In this document: positions 34,859 to 42,652 of the stretch, in pieces | Layout of the letters: the number at the start of each line of letters is the position of its first letter | Position numbering within the stretch: the stretch's first letter is position 1 | Assembly: GCF_009377195.2 (NCBI RefSeq) | Contig: NZ_VJXX01000001.1 | Coordinates: 1,116,001-1,180,000 of the forward strand | DNA length: 64,000 nucleotides | Direction: 5' to 3' | Source of the DNA: Arthrobacter bussei | GTDB lineage: Bacteria > Actinomycetota > Actinomycetes > Actinomycetales > Micrococcaceae | Translations under genes and position numbers: made by a program | The notes under the pieces: generated by a model | Told to the model about the DNA's origin: nothing | The model's database searches: none | The model's input: only the letters and a program-made list of their open reading frames with translations

Positions 34859-34890
34859 TATAACGTTCGTTGCAATGAAACGATCGTTAT
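34859..34890. promoter_or_regulatory. TetR operator over the MFS promoter and start codon
   Basis: ATAACGTTCGTT (34860-34871) and AACGATCGTTAT (34879-34890) form an inverted repeat with one mismatch and a 7-nt spacer that contains the MFS ATG. TATAAC (34859-34864) is a likely -10, so transcription begins within a few bases of the start codon. Repressor bound here would block initiation directly. Confidence 0.8.
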
Positions 34891-36044
34891 ACCCCTGGTT
34901 CACCCTCTCCGCCGTCACGGTCGTCGCCGCGACCTACGGCCTGGCCCGGCTGGGCTACGGGCTCTTCCTGCCCGCCTTCTCGCAGACCTTCAATCTGGGC
35001 CCCGCCCTCGCGGGGATCCTCTCCTCCGGAGCATCGCTCCTGTACTGCGGCGCGGCCGTCGTCGGGTTCCGCCTCGCGCCGTCGAATCCCCGCCTCGTCA
35101 CGGCCCTCGCCGGCGCGACCGCCTGCGCAGGCAGTGCGGGCATCGCCCTGGCGCCGCACGTGCTGGTCTTCGTGGTGGCTGTCCTCGTGGCCGGCATGGG
35201 CGCCGGCTTCGCATCACCCGCGCTCGTCGAACTGGTGCGGCGGAACACGGAGCAGGGCCGGCGGGGGCGCATGCAGTCCGTGGTCAACTCCGGAACGGGA
35301 TTCGGCGTCGTCGTGGCGGGCCTCGTGTCGCTCGCCCTCGGAGATGCGTGGCGGGTGGCCTGGCTGGCCTTCGCCGGGATCGCGGGAGCATCCACTCTCG
35401 CGGTGCTGCGGCTCGACAGGTCGTCCCCCCGGGGGGCGGGGAGCGGCCCCGGGCGTTCTGCGCCCGTCGCCGCGTCGGGCCCCAGCGGGCTGTGGCGACC
35501 ACTCATGGGGTCGTTCGTCTTCGGAACGGGGTGCGCAGCCCTCTGGGTGTACGGCCGGTCCACCCTGGAAGGGGCCGGCGGCCTCGATGCGTCCCTGTCC
35601 GCGGGAGCGTGGATCGCCCTGGGGGCGGGTGGCGCCGGGGCCACGCTCCTCGCACCCTGGCTCGCGAGCCGGCCGCTGTCGGTCACCTGGCCCGCCACGA
35701 CCGTGGCGTCGGCAGGAGCCACGCTGATGATCGGCGTGACCCCGGGATCAGTAGTCCTCGCGTGCGCGGCGGCGGCCCTGTTCGGCCTGGCCTACACCGC
35801 GGCCACCTCGGTGCTGATCCTCTGGGCGTCGGCCGTCGCCGACGCCCGGGAGTCGGGCGCCGGCGGGACGTCCCTCCTGTTCATCGCCCTGGTGCTCGGA
35901 CAGGCGGCGGGAGCCTTCCTGACGGGACTGCTCCTCCAGGTGACCGGCCCTCCGACCGCCTTCGCCCTCTCCTCGATCCTGTGCGCAGCGAGCGCGACCG
36001 CCGTCGTCGGCTCACGCCGCAGCGCACGTCAGCCGTCGCTGTGA
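34875..36044 (+). CDS. MFS transporter (YbfB/YjiJ-like)
   Basis: A 389-residue, twelve-helix transporter. The opening helix TYGLARLGYGLFLPAFSQTF and the following GPALAGILSSGASLLYCGAAV resemble the YbfB/YjiJ group of putative exporters. Loop SVVNSGTGFGVVVAGLVSL sits in the middle, and the second half has TASVLILWASAVADARESGAGGTS. There is no ribosome site before ATG 34875, which fits a near-leaderless message. It is presumably repressed by the divergent TetR protein. Substrate unknown. Confidence 0.85.
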   Translation: MKRSLYPWFTLSAVTVVAATYGLARLGYGLFLPAFSQTFNLGPALAGILSSGASLLYCGAAVVGFRLAPSNPRLVTALAGATACAGSAGIALAPHVLVFVVAVLVAGMGAGFASPALVELVRRNTEQGRRGRMQSVVNSGTGFGVVVAGLVSLALGDAWRVAWLAFAGIAGASTLAVLRLDRSSPRGAGSGPGRSAPVAASGPSGLWRPLMGSFVFGTGCAALWVYGRSTLEGAGGLDASLSAGAWIALGAGGAGATLLAPWLASRPLSVTWPATTVASAGATLMIGVTPGSVVLACAAAALFGLAYTAATSVLILWASAVADARESGAGGTSLLFIALVLGQAAGAFLTGLLLQVTGPPTAFALSSILCAASATAVVGSRRSARQPSL

Positions 36045-36152
36045 CTGCTCGCGAAGGCACGCCCCCGAGCAGGGGAAGGCGGTGGCGCACCCAAGGCGCC
36101 GGGGTGGTCCGAACGGTCACGCCGACTGCGCCGACGCCACGGACTGGACGGA

Positions 36153-36836
36153 TCAGAAGGCCGATGACGGCAGGTCGCGCTCACCCTCGACGATGGCCGT
36201 GATGATCCGCCCGGCGACCGATCGGGGGTCCTTGCCCTGCGGCAGTTTCGGCGCCTCGCCGGCGATCGGCCTCGTGGCGAGGCCGGTCTCCGTGTGGGGT
36301 GGCCTGGCGTCGAGCACGCGTACGCCCTGTCGACGCAGCTCAAGGGTCAGGGCCTTCCCGTACGCACTCAGGCCGGCCTTCGTCGCGGAATAGGCGGCCA
36401 TCCCCGCGGTGGGGCTCTCGGCGACGACGGCACTGATCTGGGCGATGAAGGAGTCCTTGCCGAGCTTCGGCGCCACCTCGCGCATCAGCCGCATGTAGCC
36501 GAGCAGATTCACGAGCATCAGTTCGTCGAGGGTGTCGTCGTCCACCTCCACAGCAGGACCGAAGGCCACGACGCCGGAGGCGAACACCACGCCGTGGAGT
36601 TCCCGCCCGTACACCGCAGCGGCGATGTCGGCCGGCCCGGTGGGCTTGCCGAGATCGGCGGCCACCTGCCCGACGACGGCCTCCCCCAGTTCGCCGGCGA
36701 GCACCGAGAGCTTCTCCTCCGACCGGCCCGAGAGGGTGAGCTGCGCGCCCTGGGCGGCGAGCTGGCGTGCCAGCTCCGCGCCGAGCACACCGGTGGCGCC
36801 GACGACCAGGACGTTGGTACCGCTGAGTTCAGTCAT
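36153..36836 (-). CDS. Short-chain dehydrogenase/reductase
   Basis: A 227-residue NAD(P)-dependent oxidoreductase. VVGATGVLGAELARQL is the nucleotide-binding GxxGxxG region, VFASGVVAFG the NAG-like position, AQISAVVAESPTAGMAAYSATKAGLSAY contains the catalytic Ser and the YxxxK pair. ARPPHTETGL follows as in classical SDRs. It is somewhat shorter than the usual 250 residues. The substrate is unknown. A single gene facing the MFS gene. Confidence 0.88.
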   Translation of the reverse strand: MTELSGTNVLVVGATGVLGAELARQLAAQGAQLTLSGRSEEKLSVLAGELGEAVVGQVAADLGKPTGPADIAAAVYGRELHGVVFASGVVAFGPAVEVDDDTLDELMLVNLLGYMRLMREVAPKLGKDSFIAQISAVVAESPTAGMAAYSATKAGLSAYGKALTLELRRQGVRVLDARPPHTETGLATRPIAGEAPKLPQGKDPRSVAGRIITAIVEGERDLPSSAF

Positions 36837-36942
36837 GGGGTCACTGTAGCAACGGGCTCCGACCGTCCCCGGCCCAGCGGATACCGGGCCCTCCGGCCCC
36901 TTCGATCCCGTCCGGCGCGGGGTGCAGGAGGGAGCAGCGCGC

Positions 36943-37644
36943 TCAGTACCGCGCCGGCGGACCGCCCCGGTGGTCCCGACGTTTCAGCTCGTCGAGCTGC
37001 TGCTGCACGGACGCCTCCGCCTCCAGCTCCTCGAACGCCTGCTGCAGCCGGGGCGACGACGGGTCGGACCAGGACAGCTCCTCACGCGCCCGGGCCTGCG
37101 CCTCGAAGCGGCGGACCTCGAGCTCGGCGCGGTGGCGGGCCGCCTCGATCGAGGCTGCCTCGCGGGAGGAGGACGCGAGCGCCTCGTGGACACCGATGGC
37201 GGCCTGTGCCGCCGCACGCCGCGCGACCATCGCGTCGTACTCCATCGCGTTCTGCCGGACGCGGTGTTCCAGCCGCTGCACGTCCTCGTGGAGCCGACGG
37301 GCCTGCTGCTCGGCCTCGCGGAGCTGGGCGGTGAGGGTGTCGAGGCGTCGCCGCGCCGTCATGGACTCGCGGATGGCGGCCCGGGCGGCGTCGTCGTCCC
37401 CACGCTGGACCGCAGCGGCTACGGCGGCTTCCACGCGGTTGAGGTACGCGGCCGCCTCGTTCGCGGCGAGCCCCACCCGGTGGTGGTGGGCGGCGACGTC
37501 GGCAGCGCCCCGCCGCGCCTGGTCGAGCAGGGCGCGCTGCGCCGCCTGCGCGTTCTGCGCCTCGACGCGCGGGTCCTGCTTCGCCTCCACGGCGGCACTG
37601 CGGTTGGCCTTCACGATGCGCGTGATACGCCGTCTGATCGTCAC
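36943..37644 (-). CDS. PspA/IM30-family coiled-coil protein
   Basis: Membrane-stress effector that coats the inside of the cytoplasmic membrane. 233 residues, almost wholly alpha-helical. The start TIRRRITRIVKANRSAAVEA matches the amphipathic N-terminal helix region, followed by a long Arg/Glu/Ala coiled coil (TAQLREAEQQARRLHEDVQRLEHRV). The tail is AFEELEAEASVQQQLDELK. GTG 37644 places the start at the usual position with GGGGG upstream. Its neighbour upstream (37697-38263) is a membrane-anchored coiled-coil protein on the same strand, 52 bp away, so the two may act together. Confidence 0.85.
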   Translation of the reverse strand: MTIRRRITRIVKANRSAAVEAKQDPRVEAQNAQAAQRALLDQARRGAADVAAHHHRVGLAANEAAAYLNRVEAAVAAAVQRGDDDAARAAIRESMTARRRLDTLTAQLREAEQQARRLHEDVQRLEHRVRQNAMEYDAMVARRAAAQAAIGVHEALASSSREAASIEAARHRAELEVRRFEAQARAREELSWSDPSSPRLQQAFEELEAEASVQQQLDELKRRDHRGGPPARY

Positions 37645-37696
37645 ATGGACCCCCGGTGGTCGCTGAAGTGGTGTCGTCCCTCCCAGACTGAACCGA

Positions 37697-38263
37697 TCAC
37701 CAGTCCGGGCGGTTCCCGTAGGTGTCCCGCCAGGTCCCCATGGCCGAGATCTCTCCACGGAGACGGGTGGTGGCCTGATCGAGCTGGCGGGTGTCGATGG
37801 ATCGCGACGTCTTCAGGAGGCTGCGGCGCAGTTCCGCCGAGAGCTCGTCGAGGGCCTTGGCCTGGGCGGCGAGATCGGTGGTCAACTCCTCCTTGAGCTG
37901 CCGGTTGGGCTCCCGGTCCGCAGTGCGCAGCATGTTCTCGAGGGACGCCGCTGCCCGGTCGATCTCCGCAGCGGCCCGCGGCAGGTCCCCGACCGGCCGC
38001 CCCTGTTCCGAGGCTTCCTGCAGCGCGAGGTGGGTGGCGCGCGATGACCGCTTGAGTTCGCCGATGAGCCGTGCGGGTTCACGAGTGAGGCGGTCCGGGG
38101 CGTACGCGCGGGCCGCGAGCATCCCGCGGTCCCGGGTACGCTCGATGACGCGCGAGCGCCTGACCTTCCGCACCACGAGCCAGCCGGCGATGCCCGTTCC
38201 CGCGCCGATGGTCGCGAGCACCCCGGCACCGACCGCCAGGGTCTCGACGAGAACCTCAAGCAC
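37697..38263 (-). CDS. Membrane-anchored coiled-coil protein upstream of pspA, function unknown
   Basis: A protein of about 188 residues with an N-terminal transmembrane helix (VLEVLVETLAVGAGVLATIGAGTGIAGWLVV) followed by a basic stop sequence RKVRRSRVIERTRDR. The rest is a long charged helix (EIDRAAASLENMLRTAD, LKEELTTDLAAQAKALDELSAELRRSLL). The start is uncertain: GTG 38263 is chosen because further upstream the frame runs into the divergent PadR promoter. Since it precedes pspA by 52 bp, it could recruit or sense for PspA, but this is inferred from position only. Confidence 0.6.
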   Translation of the reverse strand: MLEVLVETLAVGAGVLATIGAGTGIAGWLVVRKVRRSRVIERTRDRGMLAARAYAPDRLTREPARLIGELKRSSRATHLALQEASEQGRPVGDLPRAAAEIDRAAASLENMLRTADREPNRQLKEELTTDLAAQAKALDELSAELRRSLLKTSRSIDTRQLDQATTRLRGEISAMGTWRDTYGNRPDW

Positions 38264-38390
38264 GGTGCTGATCCGGGGTGGCTGCCATTCCTCCAGTCTG
38301 CCCTCGTCCTCCGACAAATTCCACCCGGACCCGTCGACGGGGTAGGGGTGGGCCCCCGGCGCTTCCTGCTCCCGCGCTTTATCGTGCCTC

Positions 38391-38419
38391 TTCCAATACT
38401 GTGCGCCACACACTATAGT
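38391..38419 (+). promoter_or_regulatory. PadR gene promoter, leaderless
   Basis: TTCCAA (38391-38396) lies 17 bp before TATAGT (38414-38419). The ATG at 38427 starts eight bases after the -10 ends, where transcription should begin. ACTATAGT (38412-38419) is an 8 bp palindrome, with AATACT nearby (38395-38400), a possible PadR site for autorepression. Confidence 0.6.
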
Positions 38420-38426
38420 TTCGGTC

Positions 38427-38771
38427 ATGAGCAGAGACGACGACCTCACTGCAGGACATCTGCAGGAACTGCGGCGGGGAACCGTCGTCCTGGCCTGCCT
38501 CACCCGGCTGCGGACACCCGACTACGGCTATTCGCTCCTCGAGTCCCTCGACGTCCTGGGCATCCAGGTCGACGCAAACACGCTCTATCCACTCCTCCGC
38601 CGCCTCGAGAAGCAAGGGCTGCTGGTCAGCGAGTGGGACACCGCCGAGTCCCGTCCCAGGAAGTTCTACCGGACGAGCCCGGCGGGCGACGATCTCGCCG
38701 CACTCCTCACCGACGACTGGGATCGGCTGACCGCATCACTGCATCGCCTCTCCGAAGGGCAAGAACCATGA
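38427..38771 (+). CDS. PadR-family transcriptional regulator
   Basis: A 114-residue winged-helix repressor. LRRGTVVLACLTRLRTPDYGYSLLESL and NTLYPLLRRLEKQGLLVSEWD are the classic PadR pattern, with a short C-terminal helix for dimerisation. No ribosome site precedes the ATG, consistent with the leaderless promoter. Its stop overlaps the start of the HAAS-type membrane protein (ATGA), a very common pairing in actinobacteria and firmicutes. Confidence 0.92.
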   Translation: MSRDDDLTAGHLQELRRGTVVLACLTRLRTPDYGYSLLESLDVLGIQVDANTLYPLLRRLEKQGLLVSEWDTAESRPRKFYRTSPAGDDLAALLTDDWDRLTASLHRLSEGQEP

Positions 38772-39754
38772 CCAGCCTGACCGACCGCTACATCTGGGCC
38801 GCTGTCCGCACTGTTCCCGAATCCGAACGGCCGGACCTCGAACTCGACATCAGGGACCTGATCGAGGGCGCTGTCGAGGCGCGGACCGCCACCCGCCACG
38901 ATCCCGCAGCCGCCGAACGTGACGCACTCTCCGAGCTGGGGGACCCGGAACGGCTCGCCGCGGACTACGTCGACCGACCGCTCACGCTGATCGGACCCCG
39001 CTACTACCTGGACTGGCTCAGGCTGCTCAGGACCGTCCTGCTCATCGTCGTCCCCCTCGCCACGGTGGCCGTCCTGGTCGTCCAGCTGCTCACCACGGGG
39101 AGCATCGGCGGTGCGATCGGCAGCGCGGCGTCCACGGCGATCACCGCCACGGTCCACATCGGTTTCTGGACCACCCTGCTGTTCGTCGTCCTGGAACGCA
39201 GCGGGACCACCGACGGCACCGTGCAATGGACCGTCGACCGCCTGCCCGACGTGCCCGACCACGACCGGGGCGCACGCCTGTCCGAGTTCATCGCCTCCCT
39301 GGTGTTCCTCGGCCTGTTCGCCGGCGCGATCGTCTGGCAGCAGCTCCGCCCGGCGGTCCGGGACGGGGACGGAGGAGCCGTCCCGGTGCTCGATCCGGCG
39401 CTGTGGTCCTTCTGGATCCCGTGGTTCCTCGGCCTGATCGCCGCCGAGGCCCTCTTCGCCCTCTGGGTCTATCGACGAGGCTGGTCCTGGTCCTCCGCAG
39501 CGGTGAACCTCCTGCTGGGGCTCGCGTTCGCCGTGCCGGCCCTCCTGCTGTGGGCCGGCGGCAGGGTGCTCAATCCGGCCTTCACCGGCGCCGTGGGATG
39601 GGATCCGGCGGTCGCAGCGGCAGGTGGCTGGAAGGCGGGCGGCATCGTGGTCGCCGCCGTCGTGATCATCGCGGCCTGGGACGTGGCCGACGGCTTCCTG
39701 AGGGCGCACCGGGCGCTCGCGCACCCTGCACGCCGGCTGTCCGCACGCCGCTGA
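38768..39754 (+). CDS. HAAS/permease-prefix-domain membrane protein partner of PadR
   Basis: A 328-residue protein. Residues 1-70 form the soluble prefix domain seen after PadR genes (TDRYIWAAVRTVPESERPDLELDIRDLI, ERDALSELGDPERLAADYVDRPL). About seven hydrophobic helices follow from residue 80. The role of this family is unclear; it may transmit membrane or envelope stress. Four-base overlap with padR indicates coupled translation. Confidence 0.82.
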   Translation: MTSLTDRYIWAAVRTVPESERPDLELDIRDLIEGAVEARTATRHDPAAAERDALSELGDPERLAADYVDRPLTLIGPRYYLDWLRLLRTVLLIVVPLATVAVLVVQLLTTGSIGGAIGSAASTAITATVHIGFWTTLLFVVLERSGTTDGTVQWTVDRLPDVPDHDRGARLSEFIASLVFLGLFAGAIVWQQLRPAVRDGDGGAVPVLDPALWSFWIPWFLGLIAAEALFALWVYRRGWSWSSAAVNLLLGLAFAVPALLLWAGGRVLNPAFTGAVGWDPAVAAAGGWKAGGIVVAAVVIIAAWDVADGFLRAHRALAHPARRLSARR

Positions 39755-39793
39755 CCGCAGGTCCGCAACCGGTCCGGACGTGCACGGCGGCGT

Positions 39794-41707
39794 TCAGCGG
39801 TCCCGGCCGCCGGGGCCGGTGCCGGGGAGGCGCCACGCCTGCGCCCCCGGACCCTGCCCCGAGAACACGATGCCGTCGGCGCCTGCGACGACCCCGCCGC
39901 CGGGCAGGCGCAGGCCGATCGGTTCCGCATCGTCCCAGTTCCCCGGCAGGAGCCCGGACGGGACCCGGACGCCGTCGTAGTCGGCCCGCGCCGCGACCAG
40001 GAGCACGCACTCCTCCTCGTGCTCGCGGAGGAGGACGACGGCGTCCGCGTCCGCCGCGAGCCAGCGCACCGACCCCTGCCGCAGGGCGGGAGAAGCCGCG
40101 CGGAGTGCGGCGAGGGACCGGAGGTGGGCGCGCAGGCTCCCGGAGGCGCCGTCGGCCGTCCCCCATGGCAGGGGCGTCCGGGAGTCCTCGCCGTTGACGC
40201 CGGACAGGCCGAACTCGTCGCCGGCGAACAGGGTGGGCAGCCCGGGGAGGAAGAAGGCGAGCGCCAGCCCGACGGCCGGTCCGCCCGCCACCATGACGGA
40301 CGCGGCCCGCGCGGTGTCGTGCGTGTTCAGGGCGGTCATGGTCTGGGTCCGGACCCGCCAGGAGAAGCCCGAGGCGAGGGCGGTGTGGGTGGCGATGAGG
40401 TCCCGGCCGCCGATCCGGGGGACACCCCGCACCGGCGTGCCGAAGAAGTTGATGTCCGCCGTCGCGCCCGCCCCCCGGCTCAGCCATTGCCAGAGCGGCC
40501 GCGTGAAGGGGGAGTAGGTCATGCCGCCGTCCCACGCCCGGCCCGCGAGGTCCTCCGTGGCATCACCCGTGGATTCCGCGAGCAGCATCAGGCCAGGCCG
40601 CACGGCGTCCATGGTGCCGCGGATGAGCGCGGCGACCTCCCGGCTGTGGTCCTCGGGCCCGTGACGGCCCGTCATGTTGGCCACGTCGATGCGCCACCCG
40701 TCGAGGCCGAACGGCGGGAGCAGCCATCGCGCCACCACGGAATCCGGGCCCTCGACGAACCGGCGCCGGAGCTCGGCCGAGGACCAGTCGAGCTTGGGCA
40801 GGCTCGGGACGCCGAGCCAGCTCGCGTACTCCGTTCCGTCGTCGCTGACGTAGTAGAAGTCCACCTCCGCGCAGGTGGGATCGGCGAGCGCCTTCAGGAA
40901 CCAGTCGTGGCCGTCCCCCGTGTGGTTCACGGTCAGGTCCCCGATGACGGCGATACCGCGATCGTGCGCCGCCTCGACCAGGCGGACGAGCGCCCCGTCG
41001 CCACCGAGGAGGGGGTCGACGACGTCGAAGGTCGTCGCGTCGTAGCGGTGGTTGGAACGCGCAGGGAAGAACGGGGTGAGGTAGAGGACGCTCGCGCCGA
41101 GGTCGGCGAGGTGGTCGAGCCGCTCGCGGACCCCGTCGAGCGTCCCGCCGTAGACCTGGCGGGGCGTGAGCCCGCCGTGCGGCCGGACCGGCTCGTACCA
41201 GGCGCACCCGACCGCCCACTCCGGCAGGTCCCGCGGCGCCGCGTCGGGCGGCGGCCCGTCCGCGGACCGGCCGAACCGGTCCGGAAACACCTGGTAGACC
41301 ACGGCATCCTGCGCCCACCCCGGCGGCGCCGGACGGCAGTCGATCCGGAAGTCGTCCCGGTCGGCGGGGTCCGTGGTCGAGATCCCGACGGCGCCGAGCC
41401 AGCGGTGGACCGGCCCGTCACCGCCCGGCAGCTCGAGGAGGAAGCGGTACCGCAGCGTCGGGTTCACGGCGGTGACGCGCGCATCCCACCACGACCACGC
41501 GCCGTCGTCGTTCCCCGCGGCCGGCCCGCGGGCCTCGTCGTAATGCGCTTCGCCGTCGCGCAGGGACCGCACGAACACGCGTCCGGGGCGCCCCCAGACG
41601 GCGGGGACCCGGACGCGGATCACGAGTTCCTCCCCCAGCGACGGCGACTGCTGCGGGACGTAGAGCGGCGACCCGTCGTGGTGCGGGGCCAGGAAGGACT
41701 CCTGCAC
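39794..41707 (-). CDS. GH13 amylase-type glycosidase (neopullulanase/cyclomaltodextrinase-like)
   Basis: Intracellular alpha-glucan hydrolase of 637 residues, without a signal peptide. An N-terminal beta-sandwich (about 1-125) precedes the catalytic barrel starting DAVVYQVFPDRFGRS. Conserved GH13 regions: DLTVNHTGDGHDW, GWRIDVAN (nucleophile Asp), LLAESTGD (acid/base Glu) and ALNTHDT (third acidic residue). It is the last gene of the malEFG operon (GTG start three bases after the malG stop), so it probably cuts imported maltodextrins. Exact specificity is not determined. Confidence 0.9.
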   Translation of the reverse strand: MQESFLAPHHDGSPLYVPQQSPSLGEELVIRVRVPAVWGRPGRVFVRSLRDGEAHYDEARGPAAGNDDGAWSWWDARVTAVNPTLRYRFLLELPGGDGPVHRWLGAVGISTTDPADRDDFRIDCRPAPPGWAQDAVVYQVFPDRFGRSADGPPPDAAPRDLPEWAVGCAWYEPVRPHGGLTPRQVYGGTLDGVRERLDHLADLGASVLYLTPFFPARSNHRYDATTFDVVDPLLGGDGALVRLVEAAHDRGIAVIGDLTVNHTGDGHDWFLKALADPTCAEVDFYYVSDDGTEYASWLGVPSLPKLDWSSAELRRRFVEGPDSVVARWLLPPFGLDGWRIDVANMTGRHGPEDHSREVAALIRGTMDAVRPGLMLLAESTGDATEDLAGRAWDGGMTYSPFTRPLWQWLSRGAGATADINFFGTPVRGVPRIGGRDLIATHTALASGFSWRVRTQTMTALNTHDTARAASVMVAGGPAVGLALAFFLPGLPTLFAGDEFGLSGVNGEDSRTPLPWGTADGASGSLRAHLRSLAALRAASPALRQGSVRWLAADADAVVLLREHEEECVLLVAARADYDGVRVPSGLLPGNWDDAEPIGLRLPGGGVVAGADGIVFSGQGPGAQAWRLPGTGPGGRDR

Positions 41708-41710
41708 GCG

Positions 41711-42652
41711 TCAGCCCTTGACGGAACCGGCCACGAGACCGTTGGTGATGTACTTCTGCAGGAACAGGAACAGGGCCATCACCGGGACCGCTGCGAGCAC
41801 GGCGCCGGCGGCGAAGACGCCCCAGTTCTCGGAGCGCTGCTGCGCCACGTAGGAGTAGAGGCCCACGGCGAGGGTCTGCGACTCGGGGTCCGTGAGCACC
41901 ACGCTGGCGATCACGAACTCGCTGCTCAGCCCGATGAACGCCAGCAGCCCGACGACGGCGAGGATCGGCGTGACGAGCGGCAGGATGATCGTGAAGAACA
42001 CCTGCACGTGGCTCGCGCCGTCGATCCGCGCGGCCTCGTCGAGCGACTTCGGCACCGTGTTGAAGAACCCGTACATGAGGTACGTGTTCACGCCGAGCGC
42101 TCCGCCGAGGTACACCATGATCAGGCCGAGCTGGCTGCCGAGGCCCAGCCAGGGCACGACGTCGGTGATCGCATTGAGGAGCAGGAAGATCGCGACGACG
42201 GCGAGCAGCTGAGGGAACATCTGGAGGATCAGCAGCGACAGCAGGCTGACGCGGCGCCCCGTGAAGCGCATGCGGCTGAACGCGTAGGCGGCCAGCGCCC
42301 CGAGGAACACGGTGGCCGCGCTCGTCACCACGCCGATCACCATGGTGTTCATGAACCAGCGGCCGAAGGGACGCGTGGGATCGCTGAACAGGGCCTCGAA
42401 GTTGCCGCCGTCGAACGCGGTGAACAGGGCGTTGGACCCGGCCATGGTGCCATTCGAGTTCAGGGCGGCGGAGAGGACGTACAGGAGGGGGAACACGGCG
42501 AAGACCGTCGTGACGACGCCGACCACGTGCCGCCAGCCCTTGTGCCGGAACCACTGGCCGAAGGAACGCTTGCGCTGTGCGGGGACGGAACCTGACCCGC
42601 CGGACTGGGTGGGGGCCGGTGCTACTGCCTGCGGATCGATGAACGTGGTCAT
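41711..42652 (-). CDS. malG: Maltose/maltodextrin ABC transporter permease, MalG type
   Basis: A 313-residue permease with about six helices. The EAA coupling loop reads EAARIDGASHVQVFFTIILPL, typical of carbohydrate permeases of the MalG type. The first 45 residues are polar and variable. ATG 42652 overlaps the malF stop (ATGA). SSEFVIASVVLTD lies in the helix 5-6 region as in MalG. It pairs with MalF to form the membrane channel. No ATPase gene is present, so a shared MsiK-type ATPase encoded elsewhere is expected, as in other actinobacteria. Confidence 0.9.
   Translation of the reverse strand: MTTFIDPQAVAPAPTQSGGSGSVPAQRKRSFGQWFRHKGWRHVVGVVTTVFAVFPLLYVLSAALNSNGTMAGSNALFTAFDGGNFEALFSDPTRPFGRWFMNTMVIGVVTSAATVFLGALAAYAFSRMRFTGRRVSLLSLLILQMFPQLLAVVAIFLLLNAITDVVPWLGLGSQLGLIMVYLGGALGVNTYLMYGFFNTVPKSLDEAARIDGASHVQVFFTIILPLVTPILAVVGLLAFIGLSSEFVIASVVLTDPESQTLAVGLYSYVAQQRSENWGVFAAGAVLAAVPVMALFLFLQKYITNGLVAGSVKG

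Noticed and set aside
37697-38503. Longer form of the pspA-upstream protein starting at 38503
   Set aside because: The extra 80 residues overlap the divergent PadR promoter and coding start, and lack protein-like features.
40019-42595. 858-codon plus-strand open frame opposite the GH13 amylase and malG
   Set aside because: Same GC-driven shadow effect. The opposite strand has full catalytic motifs and operon structure.
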